Positions 36,403-47,316 of a DNA stretch of 64,000 bases are shown in pieces. Both the position numbers and the translations under genes were made by a program. How positions within the stretch are numbered: position 1 is the stretch's first letter; each line of letters opens with the position of its first letter. The stretch comes from Gigaspora rosea (lineage: Eukaryota; Glomeromycota; Glomeromycetes; Diversisporales; Gigasporaceae): the NCBI GenBank assembly GCA_003550325.1, contig QKWP01000010.1, positions 813,698-877,697 of the forward strand, in the 5' to 3' direction. The notes beneath the pieces are model-generated. The model worked only from the letters and a program-made list of their open reading frames with translations. It was not told the DNA's origin and did no database searches.

Positions 36403-37663
36403 CAGTGTTGGAAATCTGTTTTGAAATTTATATTTTCATGAGAACATCTTATTAAATTTAATGTTCTCAAAATTTTTTTCTCTTTCTTTTTCTTTTTTTT
36501 CTTTCTCATTTTCTCTTTCTTTCTTTCATACTTTCTCTATTTTCTGTTCTATTTTCTCTTCTTACTTTTATATACTCTTTCTCAACTATATTTTCTTACT
36601 CTTATTTTTTCTCTCATTATACCTTATATTTCTTTTAGTCATTTTTTAATTTTATTTTTTGGTTTTACTAAAGCACACCACTGGCGTTCAACGCCAGTGT
36701 CGGAAATTAGATCAGAACATCATCGGAAAGTAGGTTAGAAAATCATATGTCATAATTTGGTGTAATATAACATGATCAGGAAAATTCAAACCAAATGATT
36801 CTTTTGTCAAAAAAATCTTATTTCTCAAAAGTTGCATAAGAAACCACTTTTTTTAACTAAAAAAAAGTTTTTCTTGAGCGATTTTATTATATAACAACCT
36901 AAACCCAAACCCTAACTGAACACTCACCCTAACTCTAACCTAACATAAACGAACTTGAAAGAATTTTGGTACTGATCACGTGGGGGTGAATTTTTGATGG
37001 CGATACTCTAATTTCCAATACTGTCGTTGAACGCCAGTGGTGTGATTTAGTAAAACTGTTATTTTTAATTAATATATTTAAAAATTATTAATAATAAAAT
37101 AATAAAATATATAATTTATTTAGCTAAAATATATAACAAAGTTAAGCTATTCATAAAATAAAACTATAACTTCATATATTTTTTTAAAAAATTTAATATT
37201 TGAGACTTTTTATACAATGTTAAAAATGTTATTGGCTTGTATAAATATGCTATCTGTTATTAATATCATTATAGTAAATTTAGCTCTTCTAAAATTATAT
37301 TAAATATTGGTATAATTGTTATTCATGTAATAATATTATATGTGTACCAAAATTTATATAATTAGATAGCTATGCAACTATATTGCACCAAAACCAGAAA
37401 TGGACAAACCAATAAATTATATTTTCCAAAATTTTTTTGTAATTTGAAAACAACTAAACTGCTCTCTATTTCTAATAATTTAATATTTATAAATTTAATT
37501 AATTTAAACTACTAGATTAAATAAAACCAATTTTTTATTACTTATATTTTTAAATTTAATGTTCTCAAAAAAAATTTAATAGAGAAATTTAAATTTTGTA
37601 AATGTTTTCAAATTTAATATAATGTTTTCATAAGAGCATAAGAATATAAGATTTCTAACACTA
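36403..37663. mobile_element. 1261-bp hAT-type element, 8-bp target duplication
   Basis: TCAATAAG stands at 36395-36402 and again at 37664-37671. The ends are CAGTGTTGGAAATCT and, reversed, TAGTGTTAGAAATCT. An 8-bp duplication and CAGTG-like ends are typical of hAT elements. Subterminal AAATTTAATGTTCTCAAAA and TTTTCATRAGAGCAT-like motifs occur near both ends. The frame at 36461 is pyrimidine-rich and not a transposase, so the element is non-autonomous. Confidence 0.85.
36662..37056. mobile_element. 395-bp MITE nested in the hAT element
   Basis: Inverted ends GTTTTACTAAAGCACACCAC and GTTTTACTAAATCACACCAC continue into TGGCGTTCAACG. The interior holds the shared core: ATGATCAGGAAAATTCAAA, AAGAAACCACTTTTTTTAAC, TTTTATTATATAACAAC and AACCCAAACCCTAACTG. 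A relative with TGGTGTT ends lies at 49537-49892. Confidence 0.8.
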
Positions 37664-39960
37664 TCAATAAGAATAACAGATTGCCTAAGTATAATTCAAC
37701 TTTTTTCTAAATTTAATCAAATATTGCCTTGCAGAGAAATTCTTGGTTGAAAAAGAAAAAATAGCTATTTCAGTATTTTTGAAACCAAGTAGTATTAAGA
37801 AGAATAAAGGCAAGGCATTTATGCATTTTCAAAATCAGCAGAGATTAGAATTGCTAACAAAATCTATATAAATAGATACTATCCAAAAGAAGAATATGAA
37901 TTTATAAGAAGTACAGTACCGAACAGCAAAAACTATTCATTTTTTTTGGCATTGTTTAAAGTCTAATAACTTCACAACAAGTAATTATTTAAAAATCACT
38001 CTTAAAATTTTTTATTTGTAACCTAAACTACAAATCTGTAAGACAGATTTTTGATATTTTGCTTTTTAAAGAAGTTATAAGGGTTTAAAGTTTAGCAACT
38101 TTAATAGTAAAGCAGAAATTTGGTACAGGACAATTAACCAATCAGATTGATGCCAATCACATGCTCGTGTTTTGATTGGTTAATATTTATTATTAAAAAT
38201 TCAAAATTGGCACTTATTATATAACAAAATCATTTTTATATTTTTAACCAATCAAAATTTTGTTACACAAAAATTAGTCAATAAGAATTGTTAAAAAATT
38301 CTCAAATTTGGCACTCTAAAAAAAAATTGGATGGTTTTTGCTGTCTGGTACTGTAGAAGTAAAAGAACTAATACTAAAATAAATAGACATGAAGTATCTG
38401 ATTGTTTCAAAAATCTATTAAAATAAATAATGCCTTTAAATGTCTTATGAGACTTTAGTCACTAGTGCACAAATAAAAAAGTTCTCAATAGTGCTATGAA
38501 ATTTGCAGAGATAAAAAAATTATATGCTTAACTTCTCATATTGAAGTATCAACTCAAGAAGCCTGCCTAGAAATGTCTTGTCTATCAACTGTAACTGAAG
38601 CTCTTGAATTGTACTATATCCCAGAATCATTAAAGAAAAATGATAGCTCTAATTTAATAACTAAAGTAGAAGTTCTAAAAAAAAGATGTTGAGTTAGATC
38701 TAGAAGATTTAATTGCCAATTAGCTTGAAGTCTTGAAGGCCAGTCACCTGAATCTAAAGAACTAGAATCTGAAATTAGTAACCTTCTAAAAGTTAATAAT
38801 ATAAAGGATGGTTAGCTAATAAGGAAAATATCAATAAAATAGCTGATATTAGACATTAGTATTGAAATAGAATTAAAATTAAAAAAGAATTTAAGACTTT
38901 TGAATATTATAAAAAATCTGCTAGTACAGGTTGTAAAGAGAAAATTAATATTAGACAAGAAGAATAAAAGGACAAACACAAAGGGACTATTAATTACTTG
39001 AAATATATTAAAGTTGCTGAAACCAGTCATGTAGTTGGAATAATTAAACCTAGATTTAAAAATAGCATAGAAGTTAGAAAGAAAACCTTGATAAAGTATC
39101 AAGAGTCAGTTGAAGTAGTAGAACAAATTCAATCAAAAAGAGGAAGTTATTAATAAAGTAGATCTATAGGAAAGTGATTATAAAATATTAGTTGAAAGTA
39201 ATAATAAATACAAGACAAAAGTACCTTTGGAAGGAGAAGCCTTATACCATGCTTGCATAGAATAGAATAAAAAAGTCAACAAATTTCGGATATCTGTTAG
39301 TAAGACAAAAATGTTAATTCAGATCAAAATAGCTAAAGAAATACTTAGCAATGAAGCAGACAAGTAAATAAAAATAAGGTCATCAACTATTATTAGAAAG
39401 CAGCAGATATAAAGAATATTAATAGAATGTATAGCAGTAGATATTGTTATTAAAATAGATTTGGAATTGAAGAAGATAAGCATAAAGCATTCAAGTATTA
39501 TAAAAAATCAACTAATACAGATAGTGGCAGTAGAAAGTTAATGAATAGTAATTATTACTATGATGCAAAAGATCTCAATAGATTGTATACTCCTAAACCT
39601 TGCTCCAAAAAGGTGCAAGCAAGAAAAATTATAGCATTTAATTTGGATATGAATTCTAGCAAAAATGATCACTAAGAAATAAAAACCCATAAAGAATCCA
39701 AAGACAACTATCAATAGTACCTAAACATGAACATTTGCTTTACTAGTACAAGTACAAGGCCATTGTCCAAAAATAAAATTAAAAATAATAGTACAGACTA
39801 AGGCCAAATTAAAATAATAAGTCTTGAGAAGGATATTAGTAATAGCAGTAGTAGTGGCATAGCCATTCTGTATAAAATAGATAATAGTAAAGATGAAAAG
39901 AAATACTATATAATAAAAAGAAAGTTGTTGTTAGTAATAGTAAAATGTACCAGATAACCC
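37664..39960 (+). pseudogene. Sel1-repeat protein fossil
   Basis: Sel1-like repeats (about 36 residues, consensus around AFxYYxKSAExGxxxGxYxLGYCYxNGxGVEKD) are readable in pieces. Near 37795 there is FSKSAEIRIANKIYINRYY. Near 38885 there is EFKTFEYYKKSASTGCKE. Near 39425 there is NRMYSSRYCY, then NRFGIEEDKHKAFKYYKKST. Stops and shifts separate them. In living proteins these repeats form alpha-solenoids, often behind a kinase domain in Glomeromycotina, but no kinase motif is visible here. A TA-type MITE (37914-38353) interrupts the fossil, and the hAT-type element lies immediately before it. Confidence 0.6.
37914..38353. mobile_element. 440-bp MITE with TA target duplication
   Basis: Inverted ends CAGTACCGAACAGCAAAAAC and CAGTACCAGACAGCAAAAAC, then TATTCATTTTTTTT and CATCCAATTTTTTTT. 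TA on both sides. CAGT...-type ends and TA duplication suggest a pogo/Tigger or other Tc1/mariner relative. Confidence 0.85.
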
Positions 39961-40107
39961 AATTAATCCAATATTTACTAACTAGCTAGTCTTCTATTCA
40001 GATCTTTGATTCTGAAAAAGATGCTCATCACTTTAAAGATTCATGACTCTTTTATCCCTCTATCTTCTAAATCTGTTACCCATACATTTTGGATTCTTAT
40101 TGAAAGT
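39961..40107. other. Short unassigned stretch
   Basis: Ordinary sequence between the Sel1 fossil and the palindromic element that follows. Nothing supported. Confidence 0.3.
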
Positions 40108-40438
40108 AGGATTACAAATTTTCAAAATTTTTTTAATCGATTAGTTGTTTAACTAGTTGATAATTAGTTGTAATTAATCGATTATTCGATTAATTAATTA
40201 ATTATTAAATTGCAACTAATCAATTAATTTATTAATAATCGTTTAATTGCAATTAATTTACTAATTAAATTATTAATTTTTTAATCAATTAATAATCAAT
40301 TCTTTAATTGATTAGTTGCAATTAATCAATTAAACAATTAATTGATTAATCAATTAGTTGGTATCCAAAAAGTTTAATTAATTAGTTGTCAACTAATCAA
40401 CTAATCAATTTTTTCAACATTCGATTTGTAATACTCAA
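40108..40438. mobile_element. MITE filled with AATTAATCGATTAATTG palindromes
   Basis: GGATTACAAAT at the left and ATTTGTAATAC at the right are inverted. The whole interior is built from AATTAAT, ATCGATTA and TTGCAATTAA units that are self-complementary at almost every position. Confidence 0.7.
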
Positions 40439-40922
40439 TTCTGCTATAAATAAAGTAAACTCTAGCTAAGCTGAAATAGAAAATAGCCTTTTACTTATAG
40501 ATTTCACGGAGGCTCAATCCCGAGGAAAGGCATATGTAATGGATTTATATATCAATTTCCAAATTTTATATATATTATTATTTTATTTGTTATTTTAGTG
40601 ATTTATTATTTTATCTATATGTTGTTATGCACTAGTATATTCTTAAATAAATAAGATTATTAATTCTTACAATAGAAGCAATTAACTAAACAAATAAGGA
40701 AATTACATTTGGCAGAAGAAGCACAGTGCATTTAATTTCATTCTAACACTAAATTTTTTGCACTAATGCTAAAATTATCTTTTTGTCTGTTAAGTATGTA
40801 CAAGCAAATTTGCCTGCAATAAGTTATATAATATTTTTAAAGAAAATTTTTTATAAAACTTTATTAATTTTTTAATATAATATTCTTTTAAATTTATATT
40901 TTATATAAAGACCATTTCTATT
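40439..40922. other. No supported gene
   Basis: AT-rich, with one AGCAAATTTGCCTGC palindrome near 40803 matching the ends of the 20.8-kb element. Confidence 0.3.
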
Positions 40923-41235
40923 TGTACATGTGATATTTGAACACTGTACTATACAAATTATATAGAAAAATGCAGTATGCAGATTAATTTTTATACAACA
41001 AACATAAAGAAAAAACAAAATTTAATTGTATCTTAAAGTTTTGTTTAAAAACTATTTATAGGTTCTAAGAAAAAAAATTCATTGTAAAATTTTGGTATAA
41101 ACTATGCTATATCCTATTTTAGGTCTTAACTCTAACTCTAATATTAATTAAATTATTTTTTTTATTTTAATAAAATCTTTTAATTTATAAATATTATTAT
41201 GCCCATGATCAAACAGTGTTTAAACACCCCGTGTA
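40923..41235. mobile_element. MITE with a decayed core module
   Basis: TGTACATGTGATATTTGAAC and, reversed, TGTACACGGGGTGTTTAAAC, both followed by ACTGT, form the ends. Inside are AAAAAAAATTCATTGTAAAA, TTTTGGTATAAACTA and CTTAACTCTAACTCTAA, a weakened form of the shared core. Confidence 0.55.
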
Positions 41236-41439
41236 CAATTAATTATTTTCTTATATAAATTTATATAAAGTTAAAATACTTCTGTTTTTATAAAATCAGA
41301 AAAAATAATTAAAGTTTTAAATTTTAAAAAATTTTTTAAATATATTTGATCTCTAAATTATTATTATAAATTTTATTTGAGGTTTTATAATTATAAAAAA
41401 ATTAACATTTTTCAAAAAAAAAAATTGTTTAAAGTTGTT

Positions 41440-42215
41440 TTAATGTATTATATGTATATTGAGATTATTATTAATATTATAAATATTTAATAATGAATAA
41501 CTTTTGATCTACTGATCCTTTTTGGATAATTTAACTACCAAAATGATCATCTCAATAAGATGATTCTAATGAGTCTAAAATCATTAAAATCTAATCACAG
41601 GATCCTAAGATCAATAAATATTTGTAATATAAATAAAACATTATCGAGCTTGGGATGCTGTGATCAAATTTTAGCAATTGTAGGCTCATTAGAATTGTCT
41701 TATTTAGACGATTATTTTGGTATAGTGCAAGACATCTAAAGACTAAAATGCTAATTTGCAACAAATTTGTTCCATTTTAAAAAAATTCATAATGAATTTT
41801 GATGTTTTATTAATTCCTTGTATTTTGATTGGTTAAAACTTTTTTAGTAGCTAAAATTTTATTAATTAACAAATTTTTTAAAAATTAGTCAATAAACAAA
41901 GACTAAAACATGTGACTTGTCCCATTTTTGGGAATTTTTTAATGTATTATATAAAAATTATATATATTTAAAGTGATATAAATTAATAATATATAATAAT
42001 TATTTTCAAAATAAAGCTGCTAAGTTGTAGCAAATTAGCTTGGCTACAATTTGGCAGCTTCCTTTTTTTATATTTTTACTGTATCATGAGCTATTAATTT
42101 TTGAAATTATTTTAGTCTTTAGGTGGCACGCACTGTAGTTAAATCATCTGAAATGGATCAGTAGATTAAAAGTTATTTACTGTTGAATATTTTTAATATT
42201 TTTGATAAAATTTAT
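41440..42215. mobile_element. About 775-bp inverted-repeat element
   Basis: AATGAATAACTTTTGATCTA and CTGATCCTTTTTGGATAATT near 41495 are matched inverted near 42195-42140. A second inverted pair (ATCTAAAGACTAAAATG near 41740 and TTTTAGTCTTTAGGT near 42112) lies inside. Confidence 0.6.
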
Positions 42216-42239
42216 ATATAGCTGAAGAAATAATATATA

Positions 42240-42590
42240 CTTTGCACGTGCGATGTTGTTATACCTGCTGCAGATCATAAATTCAGGTTAAATCAGGTGT
42301 AATATAAAAATCAAACCAATTAAAATAACCCATTTTTTCATTGGTTAGGGTTAGGGTAAGATATAAATTGTATATATAGATGAAAGGAGATTTTATAGTA
42401 AAATTTTGCAAGAAATTTTTTTTGTTAGAATCCTAAGAGTAGTTTCATATACTTATTTTTTAGTTATAGATGATTTTTGACAAAATGAATAGTTGTTTTG
42501 AATTTTTTGATCATATAACATTACAACTGATCTTGAAATTTGATTGGGAGAGTGACATATGAGGTAATGAATAAATTTACTCTATAGGCG
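42240..42590 (-). mobile_element. Core-module element, copy 2 of a pair
   Basis: Reverse complement of the 35.1-35.5 kb element: CACGTGCGATGTTGTTAT, GGTTAGGGTTAGGGTAAG, TTTTGCAAGAAATTTTTTTT and CTTGAAATTTGATTGGGAG match its landmarks. Confidence 0.6.
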
Positions 42591-42674
42591 AAAATACAAT
42601 TTTTAGTTAGTAAAAATTTTGATATGACAAATTTTAAAATTAATACTTTACCAAAATATTGTATAAAGCTAACT

Positions 42675-43575
42675 GAATTATTTTAATTCATGATCCATAT
42701 ACCAAACAGTGAAAATCTATAGTAATATATGGGAAAATCAATTATTGTTTATCAAATTTCTGAAATCTGGCACTGCTAGAGTAGTAATGAATTTTATACT
42801 AAGTTAACTTTTCTCTCTACTAAACAAAGGTTATAGATCACATTCTTGAGATTCTAATAGTACAATCAACCCTCCATAAATGCAACTTATAGGAACAAGC
42901 CTACAACATGCATTTAGGGAGGTTTGCATTTAGAGAGAGCCAATTAAATTGCAGCTTTAAAAATTAGATTATCAAGTTTGTGTAACTTTTATCAAAACTG
43001 TATAACCTATTTTAAATACTAAAATTTGATTACTACATGCATTTAGGAAGGTTAGTGTAATATAAAATGTTATTCAAGAGAATGTGCATTTACAGAATAT
43101 AAAACATGCATTTAGCACTAATAACATCTAATGGAATAGGATAAAACATGCATTTAGAGAGGTATTGCATTTATAAAATTTGCATTTATAGAGGCCCAAC
43201 TGTAGTAATATCATCAAAATTGGACTACTAGATCACAAGATATCATCAAAAAACTTTTTGCAACCATATAGAGTAGTTTCTATATAAACATATTATTGTT
43301 TATATAGAAACTCTATATGGCTACAAAAAGTTTTTAACGATATCTTGTGATCTAGTGGTCCAATTTTGATGATTTTACTACCAATGGAATTGCAAGAATG
43401 TGCTCTACAACTTTGTTTAGTGGAGAAGAAAGATTAGCTTAGCAAAAACATTTGTTATTGTCTGATAGTACCAGATTCCAGAAATTTGATAAACAATAAT
43501 TGATTTTTTCTAATTTAACTATATATAGTAATATATGCAACCTCTGTTTGGTATACAGATCATGAATTAAATATT
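42675..43575. mobile_element. Foldback element split by a pogo-like MITE
   Basis: Ignoring the 340-bp insert, the element is a continuous palindrome of about 560 bp. The outer landmarks AATTCATGATCC, ACCAAACAG, TCAATTATTGTTTATCAAAT and ACTAAACAAAG, and then the inner AAAATTGGACTACTAGATCA, are all repeated inverted. The centre is at TATTATTG near 43292. No frame. Confidence 0.85.
42863..43202. mobile_element. 340-bp pogo/Tigger-like MITE
   Basis: TA at 42861-42862 and 43203-43204 flank ends CAATCAACCCTCCATAAATG and, reversed, CAGTTGGGCCTCTATAAATG. Several TGCATTTAGRGAGG motifs lie just inside both ends. CAGTNGR-CCTC-TA-type ends with TA duplication are characteristic of pogo/Tigger relatives. 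No transposase. Confidence 0.85.
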
Positions 43576-44221
43576 TTTTAGAGGACCTCTCCTATCTACT
43601 ATAAATTCTGCAGGCAAACTTGCCTGCAAAATAGACAAAGAGATAGTGCAGATGCTAATTTTCTGTTAGATGCTAAATTATTAGTATAAATACTAAATTT
43701 ATAGCATAAATGCTATAGAAATTAAAATATATATAAGATCTTCAAATTTAATAAAGTTAATAATAGGCTTTAGAAGTATGCCATTTAATTAAAAATGCAA
43801 TAATAATAAAAGTAAAAACCCTATCTTTTGAATTTGACTTTAACCTTAATAAACCTTATGAGACTCAATTTGACAGACTGAATTGACTTGTAACTTCGTA
43901 TTGGTTTATTATAACTTGAATTCTGCATGTCGAGTTTGGCTAATCTTTTAAAATTACTTACGTAATTCTGAGCCCAATTGAACTAGGTACAAATCCTCTA
44001 TATTGTGATTACCCAATTTTCTTTGATCATTAACCAAGATTGCTGATACTTTTACGTACTGCTTTCATCTATTTATCACCTCATCCCGTAATCGGTTGGA
44101 ACTTGAATTGGCACCGCTCTTCCAATTCAACCGTTACAATACCTTATGACGTAAATTACTTGTAATTTACTGACGTAAATTATACTATAACTTACATAAA
44201 TTTAACAACCCTAAATGTATT
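43576..44221. other. No supported gene
   Basis: It contains one TGCAGGCAAACTTGCCTGCA palindrome (43609-43628). The rest shows no frame or ends. Confidence 0.35.
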
Positions 44222-44803
44222 AAATCGGCAATACCCAACCGATTAATTTTTACCAGATACCCAAAAATTATGAAAACAGTCATAATTTAGGCTGAAGATC
44301 TTCAAAGTTTTTAATTTTGACCGAAATTCGTTTTTACTAATTTTTTAGATATAAAAAAGAAACTTTCTTAATAAATGGGCTTGGTCTATAGCAAAATTGG
44401 GTCAGGAACATTGTTTCTTAATGAGTATCAGCAGTTTCATTAGTAAAATATTGCAAAAAAGCGAATTTTTTTGTTGTAAACTAAAATAATAAATGCCATT
44501 TAAAGTCTTACACTAATATAAATAAAACCCCAAAGAGCACTCTGAATATTCATCCTAGGTGCTACACAAAAATACATGGCAAAAAAGAGTAAGATCAAAA
44601 TTACACAAATTTCTACTAATGAAACTGTTGACACTCATTAATAAAGAATGTTCATGGACCAGATTTGCCATAGACCTTCCTTTTTGTATCTAAAAAATTT
44701 AATTTTCAGTCAAAATTAAGGATTTTGAATATAATCAGCCTAAATTACAGCTGTTTTGGAGGACATCTGGTAACCATTAACTGATAAGATATTTGCCGAT
44801 TCG
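44222..44803. mobile_element. 582-bp inverted-repeat element
   Basis: AAATCGGCAATA and, reversed, GAATCGGCAAATA are the ends. Further inverted pairs are TTACCAGAT, CATAATTTAGGCTGA with GTAATTTAGGCTGA, TTTTTTAGATA, and GAGTRTCARCAGTTTCATTA with its partner. The arms are about 220 bp. The sequence ACCAGATGTTCCAGAA just outside resembles the arm. Confidence 0.7.
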
Positions 44804-44884
44804 ATAATTTTGTAGTTTCGCCAAACCAAAACTTATCGAATCTTGATTGGTCAATTTATTACCAGATGTTCCAGAATTTATGTA

Positions 44885-45237
44885 AGGCCACGCAAAGTTG
44901 GTTTTTTGTTTAGCATTACATGGGATGAAAATATGGGTCTGTCGGCAGATTTTTTTAAATTTACAGTTAATTAATAAATAATTTTCGTGACAAAGGTTAT
45001 GCAAAGTTAATTTTTCATTTCGCACAATAATGAATCAAAAAATTGTATCAGTTATCATATTTTCTCTATCAGCCCTATCAGACGTTACAAAAAATTAAGG
45101 TCCCCATTGGGTGACACTTGATGAGAATAGCGAAAAAATAAATTTCAAACATTGACAATTGGCAAAATTGGGACTAAAAAAAAAATTAAAAAATTGAAAA
45201 ATTGAAAAAATGAATCTGTGAGTAATGTGTGTGGCCT
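44885..45237. mobile_element. MITE related to the macrosatellite subunit
   Basis: AGGCCACGCAAAGTTGG and, reversed, AGGCCACACACATTACTC are the ends, with TA outside. The interior (GCATTACATGGGATG, CTATCAGCCCTATCAGACG, AAATTAAGGTCCCCATTGG) parallels segments of each 1.2-1.6 kb unit at 29.6-33.7 kb, so the macrosatellite incorporates relatives of this element. Confidence 0.75.
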
Positions 45238-45244
45238 TAAATAA

Positions 45245-45466
45245 GGCAGTTTTTAGTTGATTATTAGGTTAACGTCATTATTTAGGCTCAGGCATGAGGA
45301 GGGGGAGGGGGATTAAACAAACACACCCCAAGAATATTTAATCAAATCTCATTGGTCAATATTAATCACATGATTAACTAGGCTTATACAGCTTGTGATT
45401 GACTTGTTTAATTTTCGGCAGCATTTAAGCAAGGGGGACGTTATTTAAAAATCAGCTAAAAACGGT
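45245..45466. mobile_element. About 220-bp MITE
   Basis: GCAGTTTTTAGTTGATTATT and, reversed, CCGTTTTTAGCTGATTTTT are followed by AACGTC on both sides. Inside are GAGGGGGAGGGGGATT and a pyrimidine/purine-biased spacer. Confidence 0.6.
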
Positions 45467-45565
45467 CTAAGTTTTACAAACTTTCACAAAGCAAGTTTTT
45501 TCAGTTATAAAATGAGAATGGATGACTAGAATACGAATATTTTGATAAATAAAAAAAGAACAATC

Positions 45566-45752
45566 AATTTGGGTTCAAGTGAACCAAATTCAGGGTCATT
45601 TGAACCCTATTCGGGCTCATTTGAACCCAATTCGGGTTCATTTGAACCCAATTGGGTTCATTTGAACTCAATTGGGTTCATTTGAACCTAATCGACTCAT
45701 TTGAACCCAAACCTGGTCCATTTGAACCAATTCGGGTTCATTTAAACCCAAG
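45566..45752. repeat. Minisatellite of GGGTTCATTTGAACCC palindromes
   Basis: About eight units of roughly 22 bp, each containing the perfect palindrome GGGTTCATTTGAACCC or a variant, joined by CAATTC. Confidence 0.85.
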
Positions 45753-46263
45753 TTTAAATCTTAAAGCCAGGCGGAATAAAATTTGAAATATCACTTCCAG
45801 GTACTTAGGCCTAAGAGTCAAAAAAAAATCAAAAACCCGGCTTTGAGAGCTAGTTTTTATTTTTAGTTATTCATCAGATTATCATACCTCCGAAAATTCC
45901 CGTTGGCCTATAAATAATCCCGAAACGTTCCATTAATTATCATTAAAATAAGCATTATTATGCTTGTTTTAAAAGAATTGGGGCAAAAAAAATTTTTTTG
46001 AGGGTTTTTAAAAATTTGATCGACGGGACTTTGCTGGCCTAATGTTGGGCGACGATCTTCAAAATCTTCATTTTGGCCGAAATTTTGATAATTTTGGCTT
46101 TACTATTTTTTTACCGTGCATTTTTGCACGGAATTCAGAATAAATTTTCAGGTTTCTTGGGTAGTTTTCATTTATTATTTAGTGCGTGATTATAATGAGC
46201 ATTTATTAATTTAGTTTATACAAAAAATTCGTTACAAAAGCTTGTTTACGAAATGTTTACTGC
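45753..46263. other. No supported gene
   Basis: Ordinary sequence. GACGATCTTCAAAATCTTCA followed by TTTTGGCCGAAATTTTG near 46045 resembles the arm of the 44.2-kb element. Confidence 0.35.
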
Positions 46264-46345
46264 GTCAAGCCGCGGCTGTGGCGCAGTAATTAAGCCGCGG
46301 TTGGAACGGCTGGGCCAGCTAAACTGGCTTGCAGCACTAATCCCT
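46264..46345. repeat. GC-rich AAGCCGCGG / GGCCAGC island
   Basis: CAAGCCGCGGCTGTGG and AAGCCGCGGTTGGAAC, then GGCTGGGCCAGCTAAACTGG, stand out against the AT-rich surroundings. It is similar in style to the islands at 9.2 and 23.4 kb. Confidence 0.6.
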
Positions 46346-46953
46346 CTTTTTACTGTGGGATCCCATATAAAGACCCAAATATTGAAAAATATTACAACCA
46401 AGGGCCCAAATTTATCGTAAATAATTAGATTAGCAGTAAGTTTTTAATATTTGAAAATTTGACAGCTAAACATATAACTTTTTACACTTTTGCATTGATT
46501 TCCTTAGCGTCTTGCATGTAAAAATTGCAACTACTTTAGCCAATTTTTAAAAGTAAGTTGTTTAACTTTCTTTACGAATACAAATGAGTTTTTGCGGTTC
46601 TAAATATCCACAAAAATATGAAGCATGTTTTATAACTAGTCTTGGTATAGGATAGACTTATTGGTTTAAAAGATATTATTAATATCGTCCTTACCTAGTC
46701 GAACATATCTTGGTTAAAAGAAAGGTTCATTAAACGAAAAAAGGTATAGAATATAACTGTATAAAGTAGAACATATACACAGTGATGATTTTCTAAGAAC
46801 CTATTTCATCATACTTAACGCAAGGTTTGACCCTTAATGAAAAATTTTCAAAATTTGAGCCTTTATATGTAAATATTTTTACTTTGATCCTTGTTTATAA
46901 TTATTTTCATTTTCCGGGCCTTTATATGTAAATTCTCCTTTTATTTTGGGTTA
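46346..46953. other. No supported gene
   Basis: AT-rich sequence leading into the coding fragment. No convincing promoter. Confidence 0.3.
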
Positions 46954-47316
46954 ATGTGCGTCATTATTCGAGTTGACGTAAAGTCAACAGATCGAAAAGA
47001 TGCTAAGCATGTTGTCGCGCATCGTGGAACCATCAATCAGAACAAGTCCGGCCAGATATCCAAAGGAGGTGAGTATGATTTGAATAACTTTCCATAAACA
47101 GTAATCTCTAACTTGATAAAGGCGACAATGAGAACAAAGATAAATCCATGGGAAACGCAAACTGGCCTTACGCCAACGATTGCTCACTCAACTGTGACAG
47201 ACCACAATTTCGACCCAACCCTCCCTCCCAAAAGAATCCGGCCATTCTCATAATATCAAACGTGTTTATACTGACGGCCAGCCGGCATTATACAGATGGT
47301 CAGCGTTAAGCCACAC
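46954..47316 (+). CDS. Spliced coding fragment in a GC-richer island
   Basis: From the ATG at about 46954 the frame reads through RVDVKSTDRKDAKHVVAHRG and INQNKSGQISKG to a donor, GGAG|GTGAGT, near 47068. A 53-nt intron ends CTTGATAAAG. In the next exon the frame resumes as GDNENKDKSMGNANWPYAND and CSLNCDRPQFRPNPPSQKNP, then runs into the repeated sequence at 47.26 kb and stops near 47310. Composition, codon use and a clean splice make this look like real protein sequence, soluble and polar, but I recognise no family and the 3' end inside a repeat is doubtful. GC content here is visibly above that of the surroundings. Confidence 0.4.
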
